Source of the DNA: JBCDGZ01 sp038750655
Lineage (GTDB): Bacteria > Bacteroidota > Bacteroidia > Chitinophagales > Saprospiraceae
Assembly (NCBI GenBank): GCA_038750655.1
Contig: JBCDGZ010000060.1
Location: 1 to 42,189, forward strand
DNA: 42,189 nt
Direction of reading: 5' to 3'
The translations under genes were made by a program, and so were the position numbers. Below, one piece after another: positions 7,605 through 15,951 of this stretch. Each line of letters starts with the position of its first letter. The first letter of the stretch is position 1. The notes beneath the pieces were generated by a model. The model was given only the letters and a program-made list of their open reading frames with translations. It was not told the origin of the DNA and made no database searches.

Positions 7605-9251
7605 ATGCGAATCCTCTGCCTTGCTCTCCTCCTCTTCATTATGGCCTGCCAAAGCCCAGCACCCGAAACGAAGTCCGATACGTCCGAAAAGCTCGGTACC
7701 ATAAGCATCAATTTCACCGGCAACGAAGCGGCGATGCCTCATTTCGAAAAGGGCTTACTGCTGCTTCACAATTTTGAATTCGAGGATGCCTGCACCGCCT
7801 TTCTCAAAGCGCAGGAGGCCGACTCGACGATGGCGATGGCCTACTGGGGCGAAGCGATGACCTACAACCACCCCCTTTGGCGAGAGCAGGATTACGAAAA
7901 AGGGCAGGCAGCATTGGCCAAATGGGCCGAAACGCCAGAAGAACGCCAAAGCAAAACTACCTCGGCACTAGAACGCGATCTGCTCCAATCTCTCGACATC
8001 CTCTACGGCGAAGGGGATAAAAAGGAGCGCGATATTGCGTACAATAAATTCTACAGTAAACTTTACGAGAAATACCCCGGCAACCAGGAAGTGGCGGCCT
8101 TCTACGCCCTCTCTTGCCTTGGTGCAGTAACCGTCGGCCGTGACAAAGCTGCCTACGAAAAGGGCGCTGCCATCGCTCAGGGCATCCTCGACGAAAATCC
8201 TAATCACCCCGGGGCACTGCATTATCTCATTCATTCTTACGATGATCCCGAGCACGCTCCACTGGCCTTGCCCGCCGCCAACAGCTATTCTAAGGTAGCG
8301 GCGAATGCCACCCACGCCCTGCATATGCCCTCTCATATCTACGTGGCCGTTGGCATGTGGGACGAAGTGGTGAACAGCAATCTTGCCTCCTGGAAAGCCA
8401 GTGTTCGGCGGATGGAGGACAAGGACCTGAGTGGCAAGGCGCGTTCTTATCATGCGCTACACTGGTTGCTTTATGGTTACTTGCAAAAAGGGCAGTACGG
8501 AAAGGCCACCCAGGTTATGGAAGATATGAAGGGCTACTTAGAGGAAGAGCAGGCGGAGAATATGCGCATTTATTTGGTGGGGATGAAGGGCAGTTATCTG
8601 GTGGAGACCGGGCAATGGGACCACCCACTGGCGGATTATGAGACGGAGATCGAAGATTTAAATGTTAGGGTACAAAATGTTTTTCATTTTCTCGAAGGGA
8701 TGAAGGCCCACGAGCAAGGAAATACTGCCCGGGTGGATGCTACCATTCTCAAAATGGCCAAGGAGATTGCCTTTGCCGAGACCTTGGTGACGGAGAAGGG
8801 AACGCCGATGTGTAGTGCTGCCAATAGCTACCGAAAGCCCAATAGCGTGGATATTGATCAATCGCGGGTGCTAGAGTGGATGCTTCGGGGGCTGAGGGCC
8901 TGGGAGCAGCCGGCGGCGGCCGAGGAGTGGTTGAAAAAAGCGACGGAACTGGAAGCTCGGATCAGCTACAGCTACGGCCCGCCGGTGATTGTTCAGCCTT
9001 CCTTTGAGTTGTACGGCCGGTGGTTGTTAGAGCAGGGGCGTGCAGAGGAGGCTGCCGAGCAGTTTGAGCAGGCCCTAGAGCGGGGGCCGCGGCGGGTGAT
9101 GGCCCTGTGGGGCCACTGGAAGGCTTCGGCGCAGAACGGAGACGCCGCAGCGACGCAGGCCGCCCAGGATGAGCTACAGAAGGTCCTCCGAGAGGCTGAG
9201 CCGTCCGTCCGCAAACGTTGGCTCGGCCCCTCAGCGATTACACAGCGCTAG
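7605..9251 (+). CDS. TPR-repeat lipoprotein
   Basis: A 548-residue protein with a short signal peptide and lipobox (LLFIMAC, Cys16). Tetratricopeptide-like helices start near residue 45 (FEKGLLLLHNFEFEDACTAFLKAQEADSTMAMAYWGEAMTYNHPLW). They continue through HPGALHYLIHSYDDPEHAPLALPAANSYSKVAANATHALHMPSHIYV and end with a canonical TPR (ELYGRWLLEQGRAEEAAEQFEQALERGPRRVMALWGHWKAS). The HxxH-rich central stretch is characteristic of a widespread uncharacterised TPR family in Bacteroidetes and proteobacteria. It is probably a periplasm-facing scaffold; partners unknown. A TATCTTTA near-consensus -7 box lies at 7567-7574, inside the tail of the preceding terminator. Confidence 0.85.
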   Translation: MRILCLALLLFIMACQSPAPETKSDTSEKLGTISINFTGNEAAMPHFEKGLLLLHNFEFEDACTAFLKAQEADSTMAMAYWGEAMTYNHPLWREQDYEKGQAALAKWAETPEERQSKTTSALERDLLQSLDILYGEGDKKERDIAYNKFYSKLYEKYPGNQEVAAFYALSCLGAVTVGRDKAAYEKGAAIAQGILDENPNHPGALHYLIHSYDDPEHAPLALPAANSYSKVAANATHALHMPSHIYVAVGMWDEVVNSNLASWKASVRRMEDKDLSGKARSYHALHWLLYGYLQKGQYGKATQVMEDMKGYLEEEQAENMRIYLVGMKGSYLVETGQWDHPLADYETEIEDLNVRVQNVFHFLEGMKAHEQGNTARVDATILKMAKEIAFAETLVTEKGTPMCSAANSYRKPNSVDIDQSRVLEWMLRGLRAWEQPAAAEEWLKKATELEARISYSYGPPVIVQPSFELYGRWLLEQGRAEEAAEQFEQALERGPRRVMALWGHWKASAQNGDAAATQAAQDELQKVLREAEPSVRKRWLGPSAITQR

Positions 9252-9270
9252 GCAAAGTTAAAGGACACTG

Positions 9271-9807
9271 TTAATAGCCATTTCTCAGCGCATTCGTATG
9301 ATGTTCGGTATGGTAAATGGTGAAGAGCAAGATTTCCCGAATCGTCATTTTTCCAATCAAAGGGTGGGGGAGTAGATAAATACTCATCTTATCCTCCTTC
9401 CAGGTCTCGATAATGCTACAAAGTTGATCCAGCTCCCGTTGCAGCTGAGCGAGAAGTGCTGCCTTCTGATTGTTTTCGACCTGTTTAGGCTCGTACTCCG
9501 ACGGCGCTCGCCCGCCCTGACTCAATTTGAGTCGGTATTTGGCGACGACCTCCTCATAGCTGCGCTCCGGTCGTTCATTCTTCTTCCCAAATAGTTGCCC
9601 GAGCATTACGTAGGGCATCTTCATCGCAGTACGTAGCGGTTTGGTACTCAAGATCAAATGCTCCACATGTTGGCCACAGCTCCATTTGCCTTCGATCGGT
9701 GCCACCTCAAATCGATGGTCGTCGTGCTGCTCCAGCCAATGAATCAGTTGCGCATATTTGCCTTCAAGGGCAGTAATGATGTCCGTTTTACTATATAATT
9801 CAGTCAT
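9271..9807 (-). CDS. DinB-family protein
   Basis: A 178-residue four-helix-bundle protein of the DinB superfamily. The N-terminal helix pattern (TDIITALEGKYAQLIHWLEQHDDHRFEVAPIEGKWSCGQHVEHLI) contains His50 in the usual metal-binding position. The C-terminal IREILLFTIYHTEHHTNALRNGY supplies His166 and His170, so the three-histidine metal site looks intact. DinB proteins are nickel/zinc-binding; many are thiol transferases using bacillithiol or similar thiols, but the substrate here is unknown. It converges on the TPR lipoprotein gene 19 nt away. Confidence 0.88.
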   Translation of the reverse strand: MTELYSKTDIITALEGKYAQLIHWLEQHDDHRFEVAPIEGKWSCGQHVEHLILSTKPLRTAMKMPYVMLGQLFGKKNERPERSYEEVVAKYRLKLSQGGRAPSEYEPKQVENNQKAALLAQLQRELDQLCSIIETWKEDKMSIYLLPHPLIGKMTIREILLFTIYHTEHHTNALRNGY

Positions 9808-10374
9808 AAATTTTATTTTTTAAACTTTTTGTGTTATATTTATTACTCGTTTCGATTATTGCCTTTGTACAGTACGATTCTTTACCTTTCGATCACATCG
9901 GCAATCCCTTTAATCCGTCTGGTGGGGTATTTTTATGCTCCAGTTCAACATATCACTTTTCGCTTTCAAAAGGCCTAGAAAGTAGAAGGATGCCATCACC
10001 AAGGAATTCTTGCGATCTGTTTGTACGGCAAGGACTGGCCTTTCATGGCCGGGATTGATTGCTGAACAGGCAGATTGGCGGCGGTGGCTGAGGGAGGGCC
10101 CACCCAACCTTTGGGGCAATCTCTACACCCCAATTTGCAGTATCTCTTTGTTCGTTTGACGGTATCTCTTTTCTCATCTGACAATCTCTCTTTGTCTATT
10201 TGACGGCATCTCTTCGCTTATTTTACTGTAGCTGATTTATCCTTCGGATCATGAGTAGCAATACCATAATCAGAGATTGTTTAGTTATTTTTAGTAACTT
10301 ACTTACTGATTACAACCAAATATAAATGATATGCTTTTGAAAACCAATACCTTATCAATCCGTAACTAAGTAAC
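9808..10374. other. 567-bp gene-free stretch before the HxlR gene
   Basis: No convincing gene. The left part (9808-9990) is AT-rich and carries the divergent upstream region of the DinB gene. About 10025-10130 is much richer in G+C than both sides and may be a piece of a dispersed repeat. A degenerate 22-bp tandem array occupies 10117-10226, and 10227-10374 is AT-rich and holds the upstream region of the HxlR regulator. Short open frames on both strands have no codon bias or family resemblance. Confidence 0.6.
10117..10226. repeat. Degenerate 22-bp direct tandem repeat array
   Basis: Four units of exactly 22 bp are visible at 10139-10160, 10161-10182, 10183-10204 and 10205-10226. Each has an ATCTCT or TATCTCT core near the start; three end in TGAC and the last in TTAC. 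A fifth, weaker unit at 10117-10138 keeps AATCTCT and ends TTTGC. There are no spacers. The period is about two helical turns, so a protein could bind the same face of the DNA repeatedly. It ends 149 bp before the HxlR start. Confidence 0.75.
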
Positions 10375-10809
10375 ATGAGCGTAACTAATACTGAAAATCA
10401 AGGGCTTGCGGTGAAAAAAAAGATCGCGAAATGTTGGAAGAAGACCCAGCCCTTTCTACTCGCTGGCTATTGTCCGACTAAGGAGGTGCTGGCCGGCTCG
10501 ATGGACAAGTGGGCTATTTTTGTATTGTTTAACCTGGGCTATCATGAGGTACTGCGTTTTAATCAGCTCAAAAATAACATTGAGGGGATTTCGGCTCGCA
10601 TGCTGACCGTGACCTTGAAACGATTGGAAAGAAACGGGATGTTGATCCGTAAGGTTTATCCCGAGGTGCCTCCGAAGGTAGAATACCGGTTGACGGACTT
10701 CGGTTTTGAGCTGACTACGCGACTGGTTGAGTTGACCAATTGGTTTTTGGACAATATGCCCGATTGTAGTGTAGCGGCCATCTATACGAAGAGGAATAAA
10801 TTGTCGTAG
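10375..10809 (+). CDS. HxlR-family winged-helix transcriptional regulator
   Basis: A 144-residue DNA-binding protein. The HxlR pattern is clear from about residue 30: CPTKEVLAGSMDKWAIFVLFNLGYHEVLRFNQLKNNIEGISARMLTVTLKRLERNGMLIRKVYPEVPPKVEYRLTDFGFEL. This covers the N-terminal Cys, the ISxRMLTxTLxxLExxGL recognition helix and the PxxVEYxLT wing. Family members sense redox, aldehydes or metabolites through a conserved N-terminal cysteine (here in GYCPTKEV). It lies 70 bp upstream of, and on the same strand as, the biosynthetic genes, with a 22-bp repeat array upstream, so it may control the cluster and itself. That regulatory link is inference. Confidence 0.92.
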   Translation: MSVTNTENQGLAVKKKIAKCWKKTQPFLLAGYCPTKEVLAGSMDKWAIFVLFNLGYHEVLRFNQLKNNIEGISARMLTVTLKRLERNGMLIRKVYPEVPPKVEYRLTDFGFELTTRLVELTNWFLDNMPDCSVAAIYTKRNKLS

Positions 10810-10855
10810 ATCAACAATTCCTTTTAATTTTTGTGAGGAACTCCGAACGAAACCC

Positions 10856-10863
10856 TATACTTG
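10856..10863 (+). promoter_or_regulatory. Candidate -7 box for the FAD oxidoreductase operon
   Basis: TATACTTG at 10856-10863 differs from TAnnTTTG at one position. A TTG at 10831-10833 lies 22 nt upstream, slightly far for a -33 element. The ATG at 10880 follows 16 nt later. Confidence 0.3.
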
Positions 10864-10879
10864 TACCTTAAGTTTCTAT

Positions 10880-11992
10880 ATGAAGGACATTATCATCATC
10901 GGTGGAGGATTGGCGGGCCTGAGTGCGGCAATACACCTCAGTAGAGCTGGCAAGCAGGTTGGTTTACTGGAAAAAAAAGGCTATCCGAGGCATAAGGTTT
11001 GTGGGGAGTACGTTTCCAATGAAGTGCTGCCTTATTTTGAAAAATTAGGCGTCGATATTGAAAGTGTGGGACCCAATCATGTCCAGCGGTTTCGCCTCTG
11101 TGCACCTTCCGGCAAATTTGCCGAAGCTCGACTGCCGCTGGGCGGCTTTGGGCTCAGCCGGTATCGCTTCGACGAATTTCTCTACCAAAATGCGCTGGCC
11201 GCCGGCGTCGATGTCCGAACCCAAACCACCGTTACAGAAGTTCACTTCCAAGGCGATCACTTTCAACTTCGCGCCCTCGGCGGTTTGGAGCTAGAGGCCA
11301 AAGTTGTACTGGGTAGTTTCGGCAAGCGTTCTGTTGTCGATAAAAATCTATCTCGACCCTTTTTCAGTCAGCCTTCGCGATGGATGGGGGTAAAGCATAT
11401 GTTGGATTACGACTATCCGGCCGATTTGGTAGCCCTCTACAATTTTGATGGAGGCTATTGTGGGGCGGTCCGTATTGAGGATGGCAGCCTCAGTATGGCT
11501 TATCTGACTACCCACGATGCCATTAAGCCCTACGGCTCTTTAGCCGCCTTCGAAGCCAATGTGCTGCACGCCAACCCTCGGCTCAAGACCTTACTCAGCG
11601 CGCCCTCCAAGCTGGCCCGCCCGCAGACCATTTCCAATGTCTCCTTCCGGCCCAAGCGGCAGGTCGTAGATCATATTCTGATGTTGGGCGACGCCGCAGG
11701 CATGATCGCTCCGGTTTGCGGCAATGGTATGGCAATGGGCATTCACGCCGCCAAGATCGCTTCCGATCTGGTCCTTGAATTTCTCAACGGCAATATCGAC
11801 CGATCGAACATGGAGCAGACTTATCAAAAGCAATGGCGGCACCTCTTCGGGCAGCGGCTCTTTTGGGGGCGGCAAATCCAGCAGGTGATGGGCCGGCCGG
11901 CCGTTTCTACGCTGGCCGTAGGCGCTCTGCGCGGCTTGCCCGGCATCCTTCCCGGTATCATCCGGCAGACTCACGGCAAGGCCTTTGCCTAA
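10880..11992 (+). CDS. FAD-dependent oxidoreductase, geranylgeranyl-reductase/UbiH-like
   Basis: A 370-residue flavoprotein. The dinucleotide motif GGGLAG is at residues 8-13 and the first acidic ribose-binding position follows in LLEKKGYP. The GGR-type KVCGEYVS segment lies near 40, and the second FAD motif HILMLGDAAGMIAPVCGNGMAMGIHAA near 270. Such enzymes reduce isoprenoid double bonds or hydroxylate aromatic lipids. It heads an apparent operon with two methyltransferases and a type III polyketide synthase (gaps of 15, 31 and 9 nt). By analogy with the Streptomyces Srs alkylquinone pathway, it may hydroxylate or oxidise the polyketide ring. That assignment is inference. Confidence 0.88.
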   Translation: MKDIIIIGGGLAGLSAAIHLSRAGKQVGLLEKKGYPRHKVCGEYVSNEVLPYFEKLGVDIESVGPNHVQRFRLCAPSGKFAEARLPLGGFGLSRYRFDEFLYQNALAAGVDVRTQTTVTEVHFQGDHFQLRALGGLELEAKVVLGSFGKRSVVDKNLSRPFFSQPSRWMGVKHMLDYDYPADLVALYNFDGGYCGAVRIEDGSLSMAYLTTHDAIKPYGSLAAFEANVLHANPRLKTLLSAPSKLARPQTISNVSFRPKRQVVDHILMLGDAAGMIAPVCGNGMAMGIHAAKIASDLVLEFLNGNIDRSNMEQTYQKQWRHLFGQRLFWGRQIQQVMGRPAVSTLAVGALRGLPGILPGIIRQTHGKAFA

Positions 11993-12007
11993 ACAGGAGC
12001 CTTCTTA

Positions 12008-12751
12008 ATGTTCAAAACCTTTCAAACCCGCAGCTCAGATACGGAAATCATTGACGACTTGTCTTTAGACGGAGAAGTGCTGGAAAAGGCGCTAGATTAC
12101 CTTACGGTACTCAATAAGCGATTAGGAGGAAATCAACTGATTCGCAATGGAATAAAGCATATTTTTTCGAGTGCTACTTTAGGGCCTTTAATAAAAGAAA
12201 GTAAGGCAGGCCAACGGCCGCTGACCATCGCGGATGCGGCCTGCGGCGGTGGCGATGCCCTGCGACTGATCGCCCGGTTGGCGGAGGAAGAAGCCCTGCA
12301 AGTGCAATTGATCGGCCTGGACGCCAACGCCGCGACGGTTCGGTATGCCCAGCGGGCCAGCAATGATTTTGCTAATATTAAAATTTCTAAACAAGATATA
12401 TTATCAGACAGTTGTACTTGGGAGGGTGTTGATATTCTATGCTGCAATCAGTTCCTTTATCATCTGAGTTATGAGGCGATCAGCGGCTTTTTGGAAAAAG
12501 CTTTCAGACAGGGCGTAAGTGCTGTCTTGATCAATGACCTGCAAAGGCATTGGCTGCCGTACTATCTCTTTCAACTGCTCTGCTTCCTACTAAACGCACC
12601 GGAGGTAAACCGCTTGGATGGAGGCGTAGCCATTCGAAAAGCCTTTACGCGAAAAGAATTGAAGGCCCTGATGGCTACCATGCAGAGTAGACCCTACCGG
12701 TTGAACTGGCGCTGGGCCTTTCGCTACCAGTTGATTATATTTAGCCACTAA
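12008..12751 (+). CDS. SAM-dependent methyltransferase, first of two paralogs
   Basis: A 247-residue class I methyltransferase fold. Motif I lies at D76-A-A-C-G-G-G82 with the acidic loop GLDAN at about 103-107. It aligns over its full length with the next gene product: shared DDLxLxG, LGGN, QDILS-S-C-WEGVDIL and INDLQRHWLPYYLF, and near-identical RWAFRYQLII ends. It differs at likely key places: Ala78 replaces the motif I glycine of the paralog, and Tyr151-His152 replaces His-His in the FLHHF motif. It may therefore have a changed substrate, act as a partner subunit, or be losing activity. It starts 15 nt after the oxidoreductase stop. Confidence 0.85.
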   Translation: MFKTFQTRSSDTEIIDDLSLDGEVLEKALDYLTVLNKRLGGNQLIRNGIKHIFSSATLGPLIKESKAGQRPLTIADAACGGGDALRLIARLAEEEALQVQLIGLDANAATVRYAQRASNDFANIKISKQDILSDSCTWEGVDILCCNQFLYHLSYEAISGFLEKAFRQGVSAVLINDLQRHWLPYYLFQLLCFLLNAPEVNRLDGGVAIRKAFTRKELKALMATMQSRPYRLNWRWAFRYQLIIFSH

Positions 12752-12782
12752 AGCAATACTTTGTGAATCAGAAATTGAAGAT

Positions 12783-13529
12783 ATGTTCGAAAAATTCCAA
12801 TCTCGCTCCACTGCTACCGAAATCATGGATGACCTTACGCTGGAAGGGCAAATATTGGACGAAGCCTTAATCAACCTCGAAAGGGTGAACACCTGGTTGG
12901 GAGGCAATCTGGTGCTGGTGAGTGGGTTTCGGGAGATTCTCAATAGCCACCTAATCCGTAATGTATTGCAAGAATACCGAGCGCAAGACCGGCCGCTGGT
13001 CGTCGCAGATGCTGGATGTGGTGGCGGGGATGGCCTGCGCGCGATGGCCTGCGCCACGCGGAAAGCCCAGATCAAAGCGGAGTTCATCGGCCTGGATGCC
13101 AACGCTTACACCGTCGACTTTGCCCGAGCGCGGACGTCGGCATACCCCGAGATTAAATTTGTCCAACAAGATATTCTTTCGGAAACCTGTAGCTGGGAAG
13201 GTGTAGACATTTTATACTGTAGTCTTTTTCTTCATCACTTCACAGACGAGGAGCAGCTTGAGCTGATGCAGAAGTGTTTTCGGCAGGGAGTCAAGGCCAT
13301 TTTAATTAATGATTTACAGCGACACTGGCTGCCTTATTATTTGTTTCACCTGATTTGTTTTATCTTCCGCGCACCTGCGATGACCAAAGAAGATGGCTGT
13401 CTGTCCATCCTCAAAGGATTTCGAAGGGAAGACTTGGAGCGACTTATGCAGAAAGCTGGGTTTCAACATTTTAAAATCAGCTGGCGCTGGGCCTTTCGCT
13501 ACCAACTAATTATTTACAATCAATCTTAG
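12783..13529 (+). CDS. SAM-dependent methyltransferase, second of two paralogs
   Basis: A 248-residue class I methyltransferase with an intact motif I (D76-A-G-C-G-G-G82), GLDAN acidic loop, and the FLHHFTDEEQLELMQKCF stretch (His151-His152). This pattern is typical of the methyltransferases next to type III polyketide synthases in Bacteroidetes. It probably methylates a hydroxyl or ring carbon of the type III PKS product. It ends 9 nt before the polyketide synthase start, so the two are very likely translated from one message. It is a tandem duplicate of the preceding gene, which is the more diverged copy. Confidence 0.88.
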   Translation: MFEKFQSRSTATEIMDDLTLEGQILDEALINLERVNTWLGGNLVLVSGFREILNSHLIRNVLQEYRAQDRPLVVADAGCGGGDGLRAMACATRKAQIKAEFIGLDANAYTVDFARARTSAYPEIKFVQQDILSETCSWEGVDILYCSLFLHHFTDEEQLELMQKCFRQGVKAILINDLQRHWLPYYLFHLICFIFRAPAMTKEDGCLSILKGFRREDLERLMQKAGFQHFKISWRWAFRYQLIIYNQS

Positions 13530-13538
13530 TACAAGATA

Positions 13539-14600
13539 ATGGAGGGACTTCCTAAAATTCTGGCTACGGCCATTGAACTGCCTGAATATACCAAGCCAAC
13601 GAGTGAGATTCTAGCCGACATGGAGCGGCACCTGGCAGACCAGGATGAGCGTTTTCGGAAGAAGATTATGCGTATTTTTAAATACGCTCAGGTTGATCGT
13701 CGCTATTCCATCCTCCCTGCTGAGGCCGTGCTGGCGACCCGCTCCTTCGAGGAGAAAAACGACGCCTACATCGAAAAGGCCATCGAGCTGTCGGAGAAGG
13801 TGCTCATTAAAGCCTTGGATAAGGCCGGGCTGGCCCCCACCGACATCGATTACATCATCACCGTCAGCTGCACCGGCTTTATGATTCCTTCGGTCGATGC
13901 TTTTTTAATCAATCGGCTGCGCATGCGGCAGGACATCGTTCGCCTTCCGGTAACGGAGATGGGCTGCGCCGCTGGTATTTCTGCTTTAATCTACGCCAAT
14001 AACTTTCTGAAAGCCAACCCCGGTAAGCGAGCGGCCATCATTGCTGTAGAATCCCCGATGTCGACCTTTCAGTTCGATGATTTTTCGATGGCCAATATGG
14101 TCAGCGCCGCCATCTTTGGCGACGGGGCTGCCTGCGCGATTGTGGGCTCCGAAGAAGGGCTAGCTCCCGCCATTTTGGATACCGATATGTACCATTTCTA
14201 CGATGAGATCGGGATGATGGGCTTTCAACTGCGCAATTCTGGCTTCCAGATGGTGCTCGATCCCGCTGTCCCCGACACCATCAAAGAACATTTCCACAAA
14301 ATCCTCTTCCCCTTCTTAGAACGCAATGGCTTGAGCATCGAAGACATTGATCACCTGATCTTTCACCCCGGCGGTAAGAAAATCATTCAGATGGTCGAGG
14401 CGCTCTTTGGAGAATTGGGGAAAAACCTCAACGCGACCAAAGGCATCTTGCGGGAATACGGCAATATGTCCAGTGCTACGGTGCTCTATGTACTGGATGA
14501 TTTTTTGAAAAATGCCCCTCCGGCCAAAGGCGAGAAGGGGCTAATGTTGAGTTTTGGGCCGGGTTTTTCGGCGCAAAGTGTTTTGTTGGAATGGCGATGA
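13539..14600 (+). CDS. Type III polyketide synthase (chalcone/stilbene synthase family)
   Basis: A 353-residue ketosynthase of the homodimeric type III PKS family. The catalytic triad is visible: Cys111 (ITVSCTGFMIPS), His276 (LIFHPGGKKII) and Asn309 (REYGNMSSATVL). The C-terminal GPGFSAQ loop (about 340-346) lines the cavity in this family. HPGG and GFGPG-like motifs separate it from FabH, which shares the triad. The enzyme extends an acyl starter with malonyl-CoA and cyclises the chain to resorcinols, pyrones or phloroglucinols. The two methyltransferases and flavoenzyme upstream, and the ketosynthase/dehydratase/reductase/ACP genes downstream, suggest a fatty acyl-ACP starter. Product not predictable from sequence alone. 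Confidence 0.95.
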   Translation: MEGLPKILATAIELPEYTKPTSEILADMERHLADQDERFRKKIMRIFKYAQVDRRYSILPAEAVLATRSFEEKNDAYIEKAIELSEKVLIKALDKAGLAPTDIDYIITVSCTGFMIPSVDAFLINRLRMRQDIVRLPVTEMGCAAGISALIYANNFLKANPGKRAAIIAVESPMSTFQFDDFSMANMVSAAIFGDGAACAIVGSEEGLAPAILDTDMYHFYDEIGMMGFQLRNSGFQMVLDPAVPDTIKEHFHKILFPFLERNGLSIEDIDHLIFHPGGKKIIQMVEALFGELGKNLNATKGILREYGNMSSATVLYVLDDFLKNAPPAKGEKGLMLSFGPGFSAQSVLLEWR

Positions 14601-15860
14601 TTACTTCTTGGAGGAAAAGAAGTATTGCAGACTCACTCTCCATCGCTGCATATCTTCACGACCATTCAGGCTGAAAAATTTATTACCCATGATCGCATCT
14701 ACGCCAAGAAGCCACTTTTGGTAAAAAATACCGGCTCCGAAGGTAGAGAAAAGATTGCCATCGATTGACGAATGTTCTTCAAAGATGAATTGGGTGCTAA
14801 AATCAGGCTGGCCAGTAGTCGAATTGTTATTCCGCCAAGTTAGGCTGTTTTGCTGATAGCTGAGGATATTCTGAATAATGACTCCTCCTCTGGTGTATAT
14901 TCCGCGATCTTTCTTTTGAAATGGAAATTGGTACTGAACCCCTAGGCTGGTTTCCAGTAAGCTTACCCTCAATTCCCCATCGTAGGTAATATTGGAACCA
15001 CCAACATCAGATTGATCCTGCCTATACTGTATCCTCATCGAAGGAGTGTAAAGCACATTGATGGCAGTCCTGAGCCTGTCGTGCCTTTTTAGAACCGGAA
15101 TACCCATAAATAATCCCAAACTAGGATAGGATACTAAGAACGTATACCCATCAGGTAGCCCTGCAAAGAAGACGCGTTCAGGAGAATTTAAGGGGGTCGT
15201 TTTTAAGACGGAATAGGTGACCTGTGCGCCAAAAAATAAGCCTATTTTCTCTGGGGCTGCATTTTGCAGTTGTTTCCCGCAGTCACTATTGTATCGACTG
15301 ACTAATTTGATCAGGGAATTGCGATGATAGGAAGTGCTTTCGATCTTCCTCATAGAAACCTCCGGGCAGTCCCGCATCATAAAATTTAGCGTACCGATGT
15401 ACTTTTTCTTTTCTTTATAGCCCAGATTGGTGTAAGCCTCGTAGTATTCCAGCGGTAAGATACTTTCTTCTTTTTCTACAAAAAATTGTACGCGGTCTAC
15501 GGCATTCAGGTGTGCGTAAAGATTTACGGTCCCTTCCACCAGGCGTTCCACCATGATGGTGGTATCCTTGATGAAACTGCTTTTTACATCTCCGTTAAAC
15601 AGCTTTTTTTGAACATTATAATTGACTTTTTTGGACAGGTGGTAGGTTTCTTCAACAATGATGTACTCTATGGATTCGAGCGGCAGCTTGGTGGAGGCAT
15701 TCGCCAGCCGAACTTCTTTATGCTTTATCCAGCGTCCTCTTTTAATTTCGACGGTTTGTTCGGCTTGCCCTACCCGTTTGAGCTGTACTTCCAGTTTTTG
15801 AGAAAATAACCAGAACGTATTGAGCAGCAGGAAGGCTAGTGAGAGTATTTTCTTTTTCAT
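14601..15860 (-). CDS. Exported hypothetical protein, probable outer-membrane C-terminal barrel
   Basis: A 419-residue protein with a signal peptide (MKKKILSLAFLLLNTFWLFSQ). Residues about 20-200 are polar and strand-rich (KRGRWIKHKEVRLANASTKLPLESIEYIIVEETYHL; a DC...C pattern with CPEVSMRKIES and DCGKQLQNA). The second half has barrel-like strands (LFFGAQVTYSVLKTT; LGVQYQFPFQKKDRGIYTRGGVIIQ; FGAGIFYQKWLLGVDAIMGNKFFSLNGREDMQRWRVSLQYFF). No named family is recognised. It lies on the opposite strand inside the biosynthetic cluster, and its stop directly abuts the polyketide synthase stop with no base between. It may be an insertion unrelated to the pathway or an envelope protein handling the product. 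Confidence 0.7.
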   Translation of the reverse strand: MKKKILSLAFLLLNTFWLFSQKLEVQLKRVGQAEQTVEIKRGRWIKHKEVRLANASTKLPLESIEYIIVEETYHLSKKVNYNVQKKLFNGDVKSSFIKDTTIMVERLVEGTVNLYAHLNAVDRVQFFVEKEESILPLEYYEAYTNLGYKEKKKYIGTLNFMMRDCPEVSMRKIESTSYHRNSLIKLVSRYNSDCGKQLQNAAPEKIGLFFGAQVTYSVLKTTPLNSPERVFFAGLPDGYTFLVSYPSLGLFMGIPVLKRHDRLRTAINVLYTPSMRIQYRQDQSDVGGSNITYDGELRVSLLETSLGVQYQFPFQKKDRGIYTRGGVIIQNILSYQQNSLTWRNNNSTTGQPDFSTQFIFEEHSSIDGNLFSTFGAGIFYQKWLLGVDAIMGNKFFSLNGREDMQRWRVSLQYFFSSKK

Positions 15861-15951
15861 ATGAATTTATTTTTTGTGTAAAAACGAATTTGCATCACAA
15901 TTATACTACAAGATTTATACCTTAACTTGTTCCTCAAAGCACCTTAACATT
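15861..15951. promoter_or_regulatory. Divergent promoter region with ATACCTTAACTTGT motif
   Basis: This 91-bp gap must drive both the hypothetical gene (leftward) and the reductase operon (rightward). ATACCTTAACTTGT at 15917-15930 recurs identically before the Uma2 gene (20735-20748). Its core CTTAACTTG recurs before the dehydratase gene (16915-16923). It is a candidate promoter element or binding site. Confidence 0.35.

Noticed and set aside
9831..10184. Short frames of 60-75 residues on both strands in the non-coding gap
   Set aside because: No family resemblance, no promoter, and the DNA looks like repeat or intergenic sequence.
10117..10226. CRISPR-like array
   Set aside because: Units are directly joined without unique spacers and no cas gene is near.
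13539..14600. FabH (beta-ketoacyl-ACP synthase III)
   Set aside because: FabH shares the Cys-His-Asn triad, but the HPGG and C-terminal GPGFSAQ motifs and the methyltransferase/oxidoreductase neighbours fit type III PKS.
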